Positions 32,968-43,013 of a stretch of DNA of 64,000 bases are shown here, in pieces. Numbering within the stretch: the stretch's first letter is position 1; every line of letters starts with the position of its first letter. The notes under the pieces are model-generated. The model made no database searches, was not told the DNA's origin, and saw nothing but the letters and a program-made list of their open reading frames with translations. Both the position numbers and the translations under genes were made by a program. The DNA is from Candidatus Hydrogenedentota bacterium (GTDB taxonomy: Bacteria > Hydrogenedentota > Hydrogenedentia > Hydrogenedentales > SLHB01), in assembly GCA_016215105.1 (NCBI GenBank), contig JACRLJ010000024.1:1-64000 (forward strand), written 5' to 3'.

Positions 32968-33068
32968 AGTTGCTCTTTCCCGGCCACGGCCACAATGAAC
33001 CCGGCGTCAGACCCCAGACACATCTACATGTTGTGTCGCTGGTACTGTAGCAGATACCATATGTGCCG

Positions 33069-33614
33069 TCAAGAGAAAAAAGATAGCGCGGTTTCGCCGT
33101 AGCGTTCGTGGCGGGTGTGCTGAAACCCGCCAAGGTCGTCCGGGACAGGCGTCCGCTCCGCATGCTCCACGACGATAATCCCCTCCGGCGCAAGGAGTTC
33201 CGCTTCGTGGATGTGGCGCAGCAAGCTGCCGTATTCGAGGAAGGAAAAAGGCGGGTCGGCGAAGATCACATCGTATCCCGTCCGCTTTTCGCCGAGTTTC
33301 TTGAGACCGCGCGGTAGTATCAGCTTCCACAATTCCGCGCTGTCGCCGAGGTGCGTCGCTTCAAGATTGAGGCGAACGGTTTGCAGCGAACGCGGGTCGG
33401 CGTCGACAAAGGTGCAGGACGCGGCGCCGCGGCTGAGGGCCTCGATACCGTTGGCGCCCGTGCCCGCAAACAGATCGAGAAACTGGGCGTCTTCAAGATA
33501 GGGGCCAAGAATGCTAAACAGCGACTCCCGGACCCGATCCAAGGTGGGTCTGACATGCGAGCCTTTGGGGGCCAAAAGACGATGTCCTTTTGCTTCACCG
33601 GCGATGACGCGCAT
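33069..33614 (-). CDS. rsmD: 16S rRNA (guanine966-N2)-methyltransferase RsmD
   Basis: MRVIAGEAKGHRLLAPKG...RPTLDRVRESLFSILG...FLDLFAGTGANGIEALSRGA...DVIFADPPF. Confidence 0.94.
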   Translation of the reverse strand: MRVIAGEAKGHRLLAPKGSHVRPTLDRVRESLFSILGPYLEDAQFLDLFAGTGANGIEALSRGAASCTFVDADPRSLQTVRLNLEATHLGDSAELWKLILPRGLKKLGEKRTGYDVIFADPPFSFLEYGSLLRHIHEAELLAPEGIIVVEHAERTPVPDDLGGFQHTRHERYGETALSFFS

Positions 33615-33783
33615 TGTAAATCCCTCCTCTGGCGGCGAATCAGCCCGAAACTACCACGGGCTGAGCGTCCTACAGCATAGCGTACTCCCGATAGGGGCCA
33701 CGATCAAGAAGCTATGCCTCGTTTTCCGATTTGTCAACCGAAAAACGAATCGCGGCAGAATTTCTTCAGCCGCTCGCCGCGCA

Positions 33784-33911
33784 TGTGGATAACCGGTGTA
33801 TAACCTCTCCAAACCGTGTGGATAAACGCCTTGAGTTGTGGATGAACGCAAGATTTAAGTGAATTGCTTGGGGAAACGGGGTGAATAACAGCGTGGACAG
33901 TTTGTGGATAA
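33784..33911 (-). promoter_or_regulatory. Cluster of DnaA boxes (candidate oriC or DnaA-titration site)
   Basis: Perfect TTATCCACA (minus strand) at 33784-33792, 33817-33825 and 33903-33911; one-mismatch boxes to TTATNCACA at 33795-33803, 33837-33845, 33880-33888; all same orientation. Confidence 0.75.
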
Positions 33912-33919
33912 GTCCGTAG

Positions 33920-34327
33920 CTACGCCCGCCGGACCAGCGCGCGGGCGCCAATCACGAGGACTGCAACACCGGCCACCGCGACGGTTCCGGCTCCTGCCAG
34001 CGCCCGCCGGACCTGCTTGCTCGAAGGCAGACCCGTCCGGCACCAATGCGCAAAGTGTTCGCAGTTGTTGCGCACCACCCCATAGCGAGTTTCCCCGATG
34101 CGGCTGCTGGCGCGGCGTAGGATTTCTTCGGGGTCGTGCGCGCACGCGGACTTGACCGTCCTCACGACGCCGCCTTTCGCGAACTGGGCCATGGGCGTTC
34201 GCGCTACTGCCGCGTTGGTAAGGTTCTTGGGTTCGCCGGTGTAATGGATCACGGTTCCGTCACCACAATCAATGCCGTGGTGCCAGAAGCCGCGCCGTTT
34301 CACTCGAATATGATCGCCTCGCGCCAT
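33920..34327 (-). CDS. LRAT/NC-domain family protein
   Basis: HHGIDCGDGTVIHYTG and NNCEHFAHWC motifs, hydrophobic C-terminus. Confidence 0.8.
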   Translation of the reverse strand: MARGDHIRVKRRGFWHHGIDCGDGTVIHYTGEPKNLTNAAVARTPMAQFAKGGVVRTVKSACAHDPEEILRRASSRIGETRYGVVRNNCEHFAHWCRTGLPSSKQVRRALAGAGTVAVAGVAVLVIGARALVRRA

Positions 34328-34411
34328 GCTGTGTATCGCCTCCTGACTTCTTCCTATAGTATACCCCACCCGGCGCGAAGCGTCACGTCTGCGACGGGCG
34401 TCGGTGGTCCG

Positions 34412-34795
34412 TCAGTCCACGATACGGAAGAACCAGGTACACAGAACCATCGCGAGCAGACCCGAAAATGCAAGGAATCCAGCTCGCAACGCTTTGGCGC
34501 CGAAACGGTCTTTCCCCAGTATCATGGCGCCCAACCCGGCCGGCACCGTGCAGCCCATCACGAAGCTCTCGATTACCGCGTGAATTACCCGCCGCTCGAC
34601 ATCCGGAGTCGACATGAACACGAACGCCCAAATCGCCCAGGGACCGGCGACAATAAGAACGTCGCCCAGCGACCACGGCGATCGCTCCACTCGCCAAAAC
34701 AGCGCCGGCAACGTCACCAAGCTTGGCAGAATATAGACGGGCCAGGTTACTAGAATAAGTAGCCAGAGGGACGGATCGGTATCGGCCAGAATCAC
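34412..34795 (-). CDS. Small integral membrane protein, unknown function
   Basis: Several TM segments; no recognisable domain. Confidence 0.6.
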   Translation of the reverse strand: MILADTDPSLWLLILVTWPVYILPSLVTLPALFWRVERSPWSLGDVLIVAGPWAIWAFVFMSTPDVERRVIHAVIESFVMGCTVPAGLGAMILGKDRFGAKALRAGFLAFSGLLAMVLCTWFFRIVD

Positions 34796-35023
34796 GACGT
34801 TCTCCTCGAATCCCTTTCTCTACTTTCTGACTTCGCCACATTCGCCTACGGACGGTGAGCGAATCGCGATGTATGCTCGCCGGCCAAGGCGCCAAGCGCG
34901 TGTCCGCAATTAAACTGTACCATTCGGGCCGGGGCCGAATCACAATCCTTGCGCGCCCTGCCGGCCTGCGCGCCACCCGGACCGTCGCGCCGATTTTGAC
35001 TACCCACTGAAGCGTAGACAAAA

Positions 35024-35590
35024 ATGGTCTCTCGAAACGGAGGCAGCGCTCAAATGGAGACCGGTCAAATCCTGTACGCCCGTTACCGGGACCTTATCGT
35101 GCTCAAGTTCGCAGGCGAGATTGGCTATACGTCACACTGGACCTTTCCGCTGAGCGCGGGACTCAGTTCTTTCATTGAACGCCTTTGCGCGAAGAAAGAT
35201 TTCGACAACGTCGTCGTTGATATGACCGAGACTACCGGCATCGACAGCACCAATCTCGGGCTGCTCGCCCAGATCGCCCAGTTCATGATACGCGAGTTCG
35301 GCCGCAAGGCGACCATCATAACGTCGCAGAAGAACGTGACCAGATTACTCCGAACCGTCGGGTTCCATACGCTCTTTACCCTCATCGATGAACACGCGCC
35401 AATCCGCGGCGGTCTCGAGGCGATCCCGCCGGTGGACAGCGCCGAAGTGGACGTCGCGCGGATGATTCTCGACGCGCACAAATCGCTCGCCGGAATCAGC
35501 GCCGATAACCGCCTCCTCTTTACAAGCATCATTGACGCCATTGAGGACGATATTGCCCATCGTGACCCAGGGACAGACACGCCGAAATAA
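35024..35590 (+). CDS. STAS-domain protein (anti-sigma factor antagonist-like)
   Basis: DFDNVVVDMTETTGIDSTNLGLLAQIAQFM, N-terminal Y/L-rich strand pattern; start could be 35054. Confidence 0.75.
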   Translation: MVSRNGGSAQMETGQILYARYRDLIVLKFAGEIGYTSHWTFPLSAGLSSFIERLCAKKDFDNVVVDMTETTGIDSTNLGLLAQIAQFMIREFGRKATIITSQKNVTRLLRTVGFHTLFTLIDEHAPIRGGLEAIPPVDSAEVDVARMILDAHKSLAGISADNRLLFTSIIDAIEDDIAHRDPGTDTPK

Positions 35591-35755
35591 GCGATGAGCG
35601 GATGCGAGGTAATGCAAGCATCCGGGCTGAGTACGACGGCGCTCGTGGCGCTTCTGCTGTTGGCGATTCCAGCGGCAACGAAGGAATGTGCCTGTTTCAC
35701 AGTGCTGCATACGTCTTGCGTGCGCTCGTCCCGCGCCGGCGCACCGATACCCCGA

Positions 35756-38602
35756 CTACTGCGTATTCGAAATCGCGCGCTGAATAGTTTCGATATGCTC
35801 GGCGATTTCCTGGCGCCGCTTGAGCAGCAGCGATGGGTCGCGCGTCGTGTTTGCGAGGTCGCTGGCCAGGGGCGGTCCAATTGTCAGCAACTGATCGGCG
35901 GTGGCCAGGAGAGTCTGTTTTCCGGGGGTGTTTGTCTTCTCAAGGGCGTTGCGAGCTCCTTTCAGCAACGCCAGATAGTCGTAATCGTCGATAGCGTCGC
36001 GCAAGATTTCCAGGCGCACGCTGCTCCAGAAATCTCCGTTCGGTCCGGGATACACGAGTAACGCCTCTCCATTGAAATTGAGATAGCTCCACGTGTTCCA
36101 CGGAATCTCTGGCCACCGCTTGCCCGAGCGGATGGCGTCGTCAATCTCGGGCTTGCCCGACCACGGCTTGTCATTGGACGTCCATTCGTTGATGCCCCAA
36201 TAGAGAAAACCGGTCGCGCCGTACTTCCAACACAGCCACGGGGCCAGGCGATTCTCGAGGCCCGTGTAGTCCATGAAGAAGTTCACATACGGGCGCTTCA
36301 GCGTCGCGCTCGCGTACAACCAAAGTTCGTCGCCTGCAGCCTGGCGTTCGGCGACACCGGCTGCATCGAAAAGGTTTGGCGAAACCACCCACGTGTCCAC
36401 CGCGCCTTCGAGTCCGTTCGCGGGCGGAAATGCCGTGCATAGCCGGCGTACGCCCGGATACGCCTTCGCGGCCTGTTCCAACGCGTCGCGCACGCGCGGG
36501 TAGTCGCTGGGCGTGGGCTCGTCCTGACCGTAGATGTACACCAGGTCGAGCAGGCCGCGCTGCTTGAAGAAGGCATACCTCCCGCCAATCTGCTTCTCCA
36601 TTTCCGCCGTCAACGGCCATTTGTCCGCGATGCCCAGAGGAACCATATTCAGTCCACGTCCAATCTGAAATTCGAGGTCGTCTTCGTCGCCGATGGGACC
36701 AGACGGCGTCATCGGGTTGACGCGATGCTCCAACAGGAACGCCATCTCTTTCCGGTGAACGTCTTTCGGGATTTCCGTCCAGTGATACCACTTCTTGATA
36801 TGGTCCTCGTTTAACCACATGGCGGTGCGCAACGCCGGGCGCAGTGGCAGATCGAAGTCGTACACCCGCACCCGAAGCAACGCCGCGACCGGTCTTGTGT
36901 TCGCCGCGCGGATATTGACCGAACCTGTGTACACGCCCGCCGGGATCTTGTGCGGAACAGTTACGGTAAGCCAGATGGGCTGTTGCGGACGGGCCGCCGG
37001 TACGACGCGGGACGCGGAGGACATCGGCACGAGCGGGTCTTCGATCCAGCCAACCGTATCCACGGGATAGCGCGACGCACGCAATTGCACAAACTCCGCC
37101 CATTCCGCCGTGATGGCGCCGGCGGGAATCTGGGCGCCATCGGGGCCTGCCAATGGGTCTGCGGAAACGCTAACGCCGCTCAGGTCGGCGCCCAATGGAA
37201 CGACAAGAAGCTGGACGCATTCACGCTCGCCTCGCGCCGCGCTGATGTTGATCACCGTTGCCGGCGGGCCGAGGTAGGCCGAGTCGCGCCGTACCTTATC
37301 CATCGTAGAGGCGAGTCCCAACGCAAACGGGGCGTCCGAAATCGCGTTCGCGTGGTCCTGGCGCCAGACGAGCTTCTGCGCCAGGGCAAGCAGGGTTTCG
37401 AGCGGTTGCGCGAGCGCGTTCCAGTCCTCAGCGGACAGATTTGACGCGCTCAATTTGTCCGCAAATCCATCCAACTCCGATTGGATTCTCGTCTTGCCCT
37501 GGGCGCTTCCGGCGCCGCTGGCGTCGGCGCGCGAAGGGGATATTTCCGCGAGAACGCCCCTGATACGGCGCGCCAAATCACGATTCGCCGCGAGATCGAT
37601 TGGTATGGATTGACGCAGGAATGGCTCCGCTGCGCCGTCCCGCCGGACCGTGATTGTCGCGGCGCCCCGAAGGCCGTCCTCCACAACGTACGCCGCGGGG
37701 ACCGTCTGACGGCCGTGGGGAGCAACGGTGGCGACGGAATGATACGCGGTCCAGGGCCCGCTCGCCGTTTCAATGCTCACCACGACTTCGCACCGCTCCG
37801 CCTGCTCGCCATTGTTGGTTATCGTGACAGGGATGGCGTTGGCGCCGGGTTGCGGGGCCCCTACACTTTCGAGGGCGGCGGTCATCGCATCCGGCCCGCC
37901 AAAGTAAAGATCGCCAAAGAACTGCGGCTCGTAGAACCACGCATAGGTCACGGCCCAAGCCGTGTAGCTAAGCCGCGTATTCGTCCGCCACCCCATGTTG
38001 ACGCGCCAGCGGTCATTCGTTCCGGGTTTGGGCAAGTCGACTCCGGCGAATGGAATTGCGAATTCCGTTGTCCAAGTGTTTCCGCTCCGGACGATAGCCG
38101 CCACCGGCGGAACCTTCCATTTCAGGGCTTTCTCCAGGAATTGTGTAACGGATATCTCGCCCTTCTCATTGATGGCGATCTTGTAGTCCGATTCGGGGAT
38201 CCCCGCGTCAATCAGGAACTCCGCGGCGAACGGATCACCGCTCGGCGGATAGGGCAACGCCGGATGGCGCGCCGGGTCGGGGTCGAAACACCGCAAGGCA
38301 ACGTACAGCTTGTCAGCGTCATAGGTCAGCATGGCCTCGGCCTGGTAGGGCGCGAACCGGCCTTCGTACGACAGCGTGAGCGGACGCACTGCAACCGCCG
38401 ACTGCCAACACGCGTCGTCCAGTCGACCGTCGATAGCAGGCGCGGCCGCCGTAGACGCGATTCGTATGGCGGGACGATGGAGTACGTTTCCCGGCGGCGG
38501 AAGCTGCTCGACCGCGTTGGCCCGCCCCGCGTCAATCGCAAGATAGAACAGAAACAAGCGAAAACAAGCGCCGCGCAAACGTGAACCATTGTGAATGGTC
38601 AT
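35756..38602 (-). CDS. Exported glycoside hydrolase-like protein (DUF4091-type C-terminal region, N-terminal carbohydrate-binding-like region)
   Basis: FMDYTGLENRLAPWLCWKYGATGFLYWGINEW; signal peptide; AAPAIDGRLDDACWQSA N-terminal CBM9-like start. Confidence 0.7.
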   Translation of the reverse strand: MTIHNGSRLRGACFRLFLFYLAIDAGRANAVEQLPPPGNVLHRPAIRIASTAAAPAIDGRLDDACWQSAVAVRPLTLSYEGRFAPYQAEAMLTYDADKLYVALRCFDPDPARHPALPYPPSGDPFAAEFLIDAGIPESDYKIAINEKGEISVTQFLEKALKWKVPPVAAIVRSGNTWTTEFAIPFAGVDLPKPGTNDRWRVNMGWRTNTRLSYTAWAVTYAWFYEPQFFGDLYFGGPDAMTAALESVGAPQPGANAIPVTITNNGEQAERCEVVVSIETASGPWTAYHSVATVAPHGRQTVPAAYVVEDGLRGAATITVRRDGAAEPFLRQSIPIDLAANRDLARRIRGVLAEISPSRADASGAGSAQGKTRIQSELDGFADKLSASNLSAEDWNALAQPLETLLALAQKLVWRQDHANAISDAPFALGLASTMDKVRRDSAYLGPPATVINISAARGERECVQLLVVPLGADLSGVSVSADPLAGPDGAQIPAGAITAEWAEFVQLRASRYPVDTVGWIEDPLVPMSSASRVVPAARPQQPIWLTVTVPHKIPAGVYTGSVNIRAANTRPVAALLRVRVYDFDLPLRPALRTAMWLNEDHIKKWYHWTEIPKDVHRKEMAFLLEHRVNPMTPSGPIGDEDDLEFQIGRGLNMVPLGIADKWPLTAEMEKQIGGRYAFFKQRGLLDLVYIYGQDEPTPSDYPRVRDALEQAAKAYPGVRRLCTAFPPANGLEGAVDTWVVSPNLFDAAGVAERQAAGDELWLYASATLKRPYVNFFMDYTGLENRLAPWLCWKYGATGFLYWGINEWTSNDKPWSGKPEIDDAIRSGKRWPEIPWNTWSYLNFNGEALLVYPGPNGDFWSSVRLEILRDAIDDYDYLALLKGARNALEKTNTPGKQTLLATADQLLTIGPPLASDLANTTRDPSLLLKRRQEIAEHIETIQRAISNTQ

Positions 38603-38726
38603 GATTCCCCTCCCCGGGATTGCATCCGGCTACAGTGACGATGCGCCTTTGATCATCTGAGTACGCCCGCGCTCGGCGAGCGCGGGCATCTGGAGCCCTG
38701 GCGCACGCAAGCCGCCACGCCCAACG

Positions 38727-39920
38727 TCAATCAACGAACGTAGAGTTGATGACCGCCTGGATGTCCACCGCATCGACGTGGCCATCGCCGTTCACATCCG
38801 CGTTCATACCTCCGATATCGATTGCGAGCGCGGCGTTAATCACCAACTGAATGTCCACCGCGTTTATGGCGCCGTCCCCGTCAATGTCGGCCGCGGGCAC
38901 GGGAATGAAGGCCTGGAATGCAGAGGCCTTCGTGGATTCCTCGCCTGCGGAACTGTCCGGCAACTGGTTGGAAACGAAACAGGACCCCTGGGGCACATAG
39001 TCGGCGTTGCCGCGCACCAAAATGCCTTCGACGACGCCGGTCGCCTGATTGAACACGGGCGAGCCCGAATTCCCGCCGTAGGTATCGAGGTTGGAAAGGA
39101 AGAAAGTGGGGTCACTCGAGTCCGCGACGGTCGTTGTGCTTCCGAATGCAATCTTCGTGGGCAGGCCCGCGGGATGGCCGATCACGCCGACCGGCGTGCC
39201 TACCGTAATCGTTCCGGCGCGGCGTACACCGAGAGGATGCGCGCCTGGCGCCGTAACCGTGCGATCCACACGAACGATCGCGTAGTCCTGGGCGGCGCTT
39301 GTGAGTTCACGCGCAACGACCTGCGTACCGGTGTACACCTGCGACGCATTGACGGTGGTGACCGGTGTCGTGGCGTCCGTCATATCGAAGCCGAACACGA
39401 ACACCACGGCGCCAATATCAGACTCGTCAAAGCAGTGGCCGGCCGTGGCGATCAAATCCTTCCCCGCGAGCCAGCCGGTGCAGAACGCCGCGACCGGCTG
39501 GGCTCCATACGGCTCGGTTTCGCACGCGGGCAGTCCAAATTCGAGATAAGCCGACGTAGAGAACGTAAACGTGCCGTTGCCGTTGTCGGTCAGCCGCGAC
39601 GCGCGCATCACGGCGCACGTGGCGGCCGCCAATTCGAGGCGCAGGGGATCAGTTTCCTGATAGACGTCAAGCCGGTCATCGGTTCCGTAAACAAGTTTCG
39701 GCTGAAGCGCGAGACTGGCCGGGTCCCACGGAACATCGCTCAACTCCGTGCGCGCTTTCGCCATCTTCGCGGAAGACGCCGCCGGCGCCGCGTCGTCACG
39801 CAACGCGGTAGGCATGGCCACAAGTAGTGACGCGAGCGCGCAGCGGACGAAAATGTCCCGCAATCGAGTAAACGGGCGCTTCGCGCTACGCGGAAAGTCA
39901 TTCAGCGCTTTGAACTGCAT
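38727..39920 (-). CDS. Exported trypsin-like serine protease with C-terminal dockerin-type repeats
   Basis: Triad motifs TAGHCFDESD, DYAIVRVDR, GNSGSPVF; ADIDGDGAINAVDIQLVINAAL and ADVNGDGHVDAVDIQAVINSTF. Confidence 0.85.
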   Translation of the reverse strand: MQFKALNDFPRSAKRPFTRLRDIFVRCALASLLVAMPTALRDDAAPAASSAKMAKARTELSDVPWDPASLALQPKLVYGTDDRLDVYQETDPLRLELAAATCAVMRASRLTDNGNGTFTFSTSAYLEFGLPACETEPYGAQPVAAFCTGWLAGKDLIATAGHCFDESDIGAVVFVFGFDMTDATTPVTTVNASQVYTGTQVVARELTSAAQDYAIVRVDRTVTAPGAHPLGVRRAGTITVGTPVGVIGHPAGLPTKIAFGSTTTVADSSDPTFFLSNLDTYGGNSGSPVFNQATGVVEGILVRGNADYVPQGSCFVSNQLPDSSAGEESTKASAFQAFIPVPAADIDGDGAINAVDIQLVINAALAIDIGGMNADVNGDGHVDAVDIQAVINSTFVD

Positions 39921-40093
39921 ATAAAGGAACTCCCTGATTCCATGGCGCTTCACCGCGCCGCAGCCGCATGAATAGTATACCATGCGTTCAGCCGGACTGC
40001 TCTGTTTATGCTACAATTCGAAACCCACGGCGTTTCGTTGCGCCAACAGCGCGAGACGCCATTTGCGGAACGAGAACGCTAGGAGAGAGCGCT

Positions 40094-40464
40094 ATGGCCA
40101 AGACGCCGAAACCATTGGTGGGAATTATCATGGGGAGCAAGTCGGACTGGCAGGTCATGAGCCATGCCTCCGAGACGCTCTCACAGTTTGGTGTGCCGCA
40201 CGAATGCCGCGTGATCTCCGCGCACCGGAGATCGGCGTTCCCATGGAAAGCGCGTCGCTCAAAGGGCTGGATTCGCTGCTGTCCACGGTGCAAATGCCGG
40301 GCGGAATTCCCGTCGGAACGATGGGCATAGGAAAACCCGGCGCCATCAACGCGGCGCTGTTCGCGGTCGCCATTCTCAGCGCCGATCGTCCCGCGTTGCG
40401 CTCGAAACTGCGCGCCTTCCGCCTCGAACAAGCCGAAAAGATCGCCAAGGAAAAACTGCCCTAG
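40094..40464 (+). pseudogene. purE: N5-carboxyaminoimidazole ribonucleotide mutase PurE, internal deletion with frameshift
   Basis: N-part [37 protein letters not shown] and C-part [42 protein letters not shown] are in different frames with the middle missing. Confidence 0.88.
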
Positions 40465-40546
40465 AGCGCCGAGAGGGCTCGATTCGGCAGTCCGCCGCGA
40501 GGGTACGTTCAGCGCTGTCATTTCCAATACGCGCCCCGCACTGCGT

Positions 40547-40570
40547 CATTCTGAGCGCAAGCGAAGAATC
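40547..40570 (+). repeat. Dispersed repeat arm (cattctgagcg...agcgaagaatc)
   Basis: 21/24 identical to 46471-46494. Confidence 0.7.
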
Positions 40571-40747
40571 TGCCGCCAACGTGCGACGGTTTGCCACAAT
40601 GAACGAGGCGCCCGCAATACGCGTGTCGTTTCCTCGCCAACCGCTCCGGAGGCCGCCTTACGCACGTCATTCCGCAGGTGACGGGCGCCACACGTCCTGA
40701 TACGCTCTCACCAGCGAAGCTGGTGGATTAGCCGTAAGCAGGTACAA

Positions 40748-41716
40748 TCATTTGCCCGCCGCCACTTTGTCGCGCCGTTCCTTCAACTCGCGCCAAGTCG
40801 TGAGCAGAATATGCTCGTCTTTCACCAGCTTCTTAAGAACCGGATCGCACATCGCGTTGAGATCACCCAGCCGCGTATCCGTCGAAGGGCTGATCAGAGG
40901 AAACTCCTCCGTGGGCCGGGTGCAGTGTACGATGATCTCCGTAATCCCCGGCTTAAGGTTCTTGAGCAGATCGGCGAAAAGCGCCGTCTTGTCTTGCGTC
41001 TTCCAATCGTACGTTTCCGCGAATATGTCGTCGATCACGGGCAGGCCCGCGTTCCAAATCTTCTCGCTGTACCCCTTGAGCGTCTGCACCGCGTCGGGAT
41101 TGCCCTTCGTCACCAGGGTCATGTGCCCGCCCACCGCCAGCACGGGCGTCTTCGTCTCCATCGCGACTTTGAGCATGCGCTCGAAGAATTCCTTGCTCGC
41201 GAACAATGTGCCCATGTGCGAATCCAGGTGCGTGATCGGCATGCCCATCGTTCGCGCGCGGTCAACTTGCGCGCGGATCTCTTTTTCCACCTCGTCGGGC
41301 GTGGCATGTTTCGTCACGAGATCGACATTGTCCCAAAGGCACCCTTCCTTATCGACAAGCCCCGGCACGGCAGGTTTGCCCGCCACGGGTCCCCAGCGAT
41401 ACAGGTCCCACTCCGACGTGAGCGTCAGGTGCAGCCCCGCGTCCACCTGCGGATGCTTTTCGAGATACCTCGCGAATTCTGGAACCCACGAGCACGGCGT
41501 CATCACGCTTACCGACGTGACCATGCCCTTTTCCAATCCCTCGATCGCGCCCGCGTTCGAGGAATGAGACATGCCCGCGTCATCGCAATGGAAGATGACC
41601 ACGCGGTCTCCGGGCTTCCAGCCCAATTTCTCGGCGTAGGTCTCGGCGCGCGCGCTGAATGGGAATAGCATCAGAACAAGGGCAAGAGCGGAGGATACTG
41701 AACGAGAGAATCGCAT
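40748..41716 (-). CDS. Exported ChbG/HpnK (YdjC)-like deacetylase
   Basis: VVIFHCDDAGMSHSSNAGAIEGLEKGMVTSVSVM...VDAGLHLTLTSEWD...THLDSHMGT; signal peptide. Confidence 0.87.
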   Translation of the reverse strand: MRFSRSVSSALALVLMLFPFSARAETYAEKLGWKPGDRVVIFHCDDAGMSHSSNAGAIEGLEKGMVTSVSVMTPCSWVPEFARYLEKHPQVDAGLHLTLTSEWDLYRWGPVAGKPAVPGLVDKEGCLWDNVDLVTKHATPDEVEKEIRAQVDRARTMGMPITHLDSHMGTLFASKEFFERMLKVAMETKTPVLAVGGHMTLVTKGNPDAVQTLKGYSEKIWNAGLPVIDDIFAETYDWKTQDKTALFADLLKNLKPGITEIIVHCTRPTEEFPLISPSTDTRLGDLNAMCDPVLKKLVKDEHILLTTWRELKERRDKVAAGK

Positions 41717-41953
41717 GGCAGGAGTTCCTTTACGACCGTGGTTGGACTGCAAAGCACACGGCTCAAAATCAGCCGCCGCCAGATAGTAAAGGAATTCAAA
41801 ACAATCCGCAACGGCAAGTCACGATACCGAATCCCACAGTCCACCCTTCCCCCTGGCTATAAGACTCGCCAATCCCGAAGCGAATGAGTGCGGTTAGGGT
41901 GGGGAATTGAGTGTCTGGAGCTGTCATTTCTTCACTTCGCTCATACTCCGAAA

Positions 41954-42574
41954 TCACGACGGATTCTTACCGCGCCGCTCGACTATCAACCTTCTTAGAG
42001 CAGCTTCCGTTGTCTCGCCCTTGCCCTGATGCGGTAAGGCGGCGGCCCCTTCAGGTATGATGTTTACGTAATGGCCGTCGTCCCATACCCAGAACTCTGG
42101 AGCGCCACCCCATATCGGTCCATAGAACTCGGTCCGTGAATCCCCAGCAAGATTGTATAACTTAACATCATCGCCCCTTTCCGCAGTGACGGTCACCAGC
42201 TTGATGAATTGAGGGCCGACGGGCTTAATCACTTCCAGCTTCTTGTAAATGCGCCCGTTCGAGTATTTGACGAGCAACTCGACGAGTATTTCATTCTCAC
42301 CATCCCCATCAATATCTCTAAATGAAATACTTTGCGACGGCTCGTCTTCCGTATCGACTGAATGGCTCACATGCCGATAGCCACGATAGCTTTCCGGTAC
42401 CGCATCCTTGGAAGGCGCAAAACAGATGTTCCCATGATCGTCCACATACTTGTAGGACTTGGTGGTGACCGCGCCTGCCTTTGGCCCTGCGCCTAAGCTT
42501 ATCAACGCCGACCAAACAAGCCCTATTGAAATGAGAGTTGCAGTGACGGTGACCGGTCTAGACTTCGAAAACAT
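41954..42574 (-). CDS. Hypothetical exported protein with DUF4124-like start
   Basis: KSYKYVDDHGNICFAPSKDAVPESYR; signal-like N-terminus. Confidence 0.5.
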   Translation of the reverse strand: MFSKSRPVTVTATLISIGLVWSALISLGAGPKAGAVTTKSYKYVDDHGNICFAPSKDAVPESYRGYRHVSHSVDTEDEPSQSISFRDIDGDGENEILVELLVKYSNGRIYKKLEVIKPVGPQFIKLVTVTAERGDDVKLYNLAGDSRTEFYGPIWGGAPEFWVWDDGHYVNIIPEGAAALPHQGKGETTEAALRRLIVERRGKNPS

Positions 42575-42614
42575 AGCCGCTAATCTCCCATTTGGTTTCG
42601 GAAATCTTTGTTTT

Positions 42615-42711
42615 CTAAGAGCGCCTAACAAGACGTTGTGTGAGCACTCCGGCGGCTGGGGACAGCCGCCCTCCCGTTCGCCCCGACCTGGGTTTTGTTA
42701 GAAGCTCTAAG
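42615..42711. repeat. TIR-bounded intergenic repeat, copy 1
   Basis: Ends agagcgcctaacaa / ttgttagaagctct; core 42650-42687 is 37/38 identical to 50655-50692. Confidence 0.75.
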
Positions 42712-43013
42712 AGTATACCTTCCCCAAGGCAAAAAGGATCGGCCAAACCTCGATGCGGTGGCGCGCGAATAGTTGGAACCTGCACGCCCTAGATCTTAGG
42801 GCACATGGCTTTTCCGAACTGACTGTCCTGCTACGGCTCAATACTACGCGGCGGCCACACATATTGACGAGGGGTCACGCGATCCTTGAGCGGTTCCGGT
42901 ATACGCCTAGTGGTACATGAAAGGGCTATTAGCTGACAATAGAGAAACTAGCGAGCTTGGGTCGCAGCACTTTCCCGATAGCCCGGCCTAATAACGGTCA
43001 ACGTACTCCGCCG

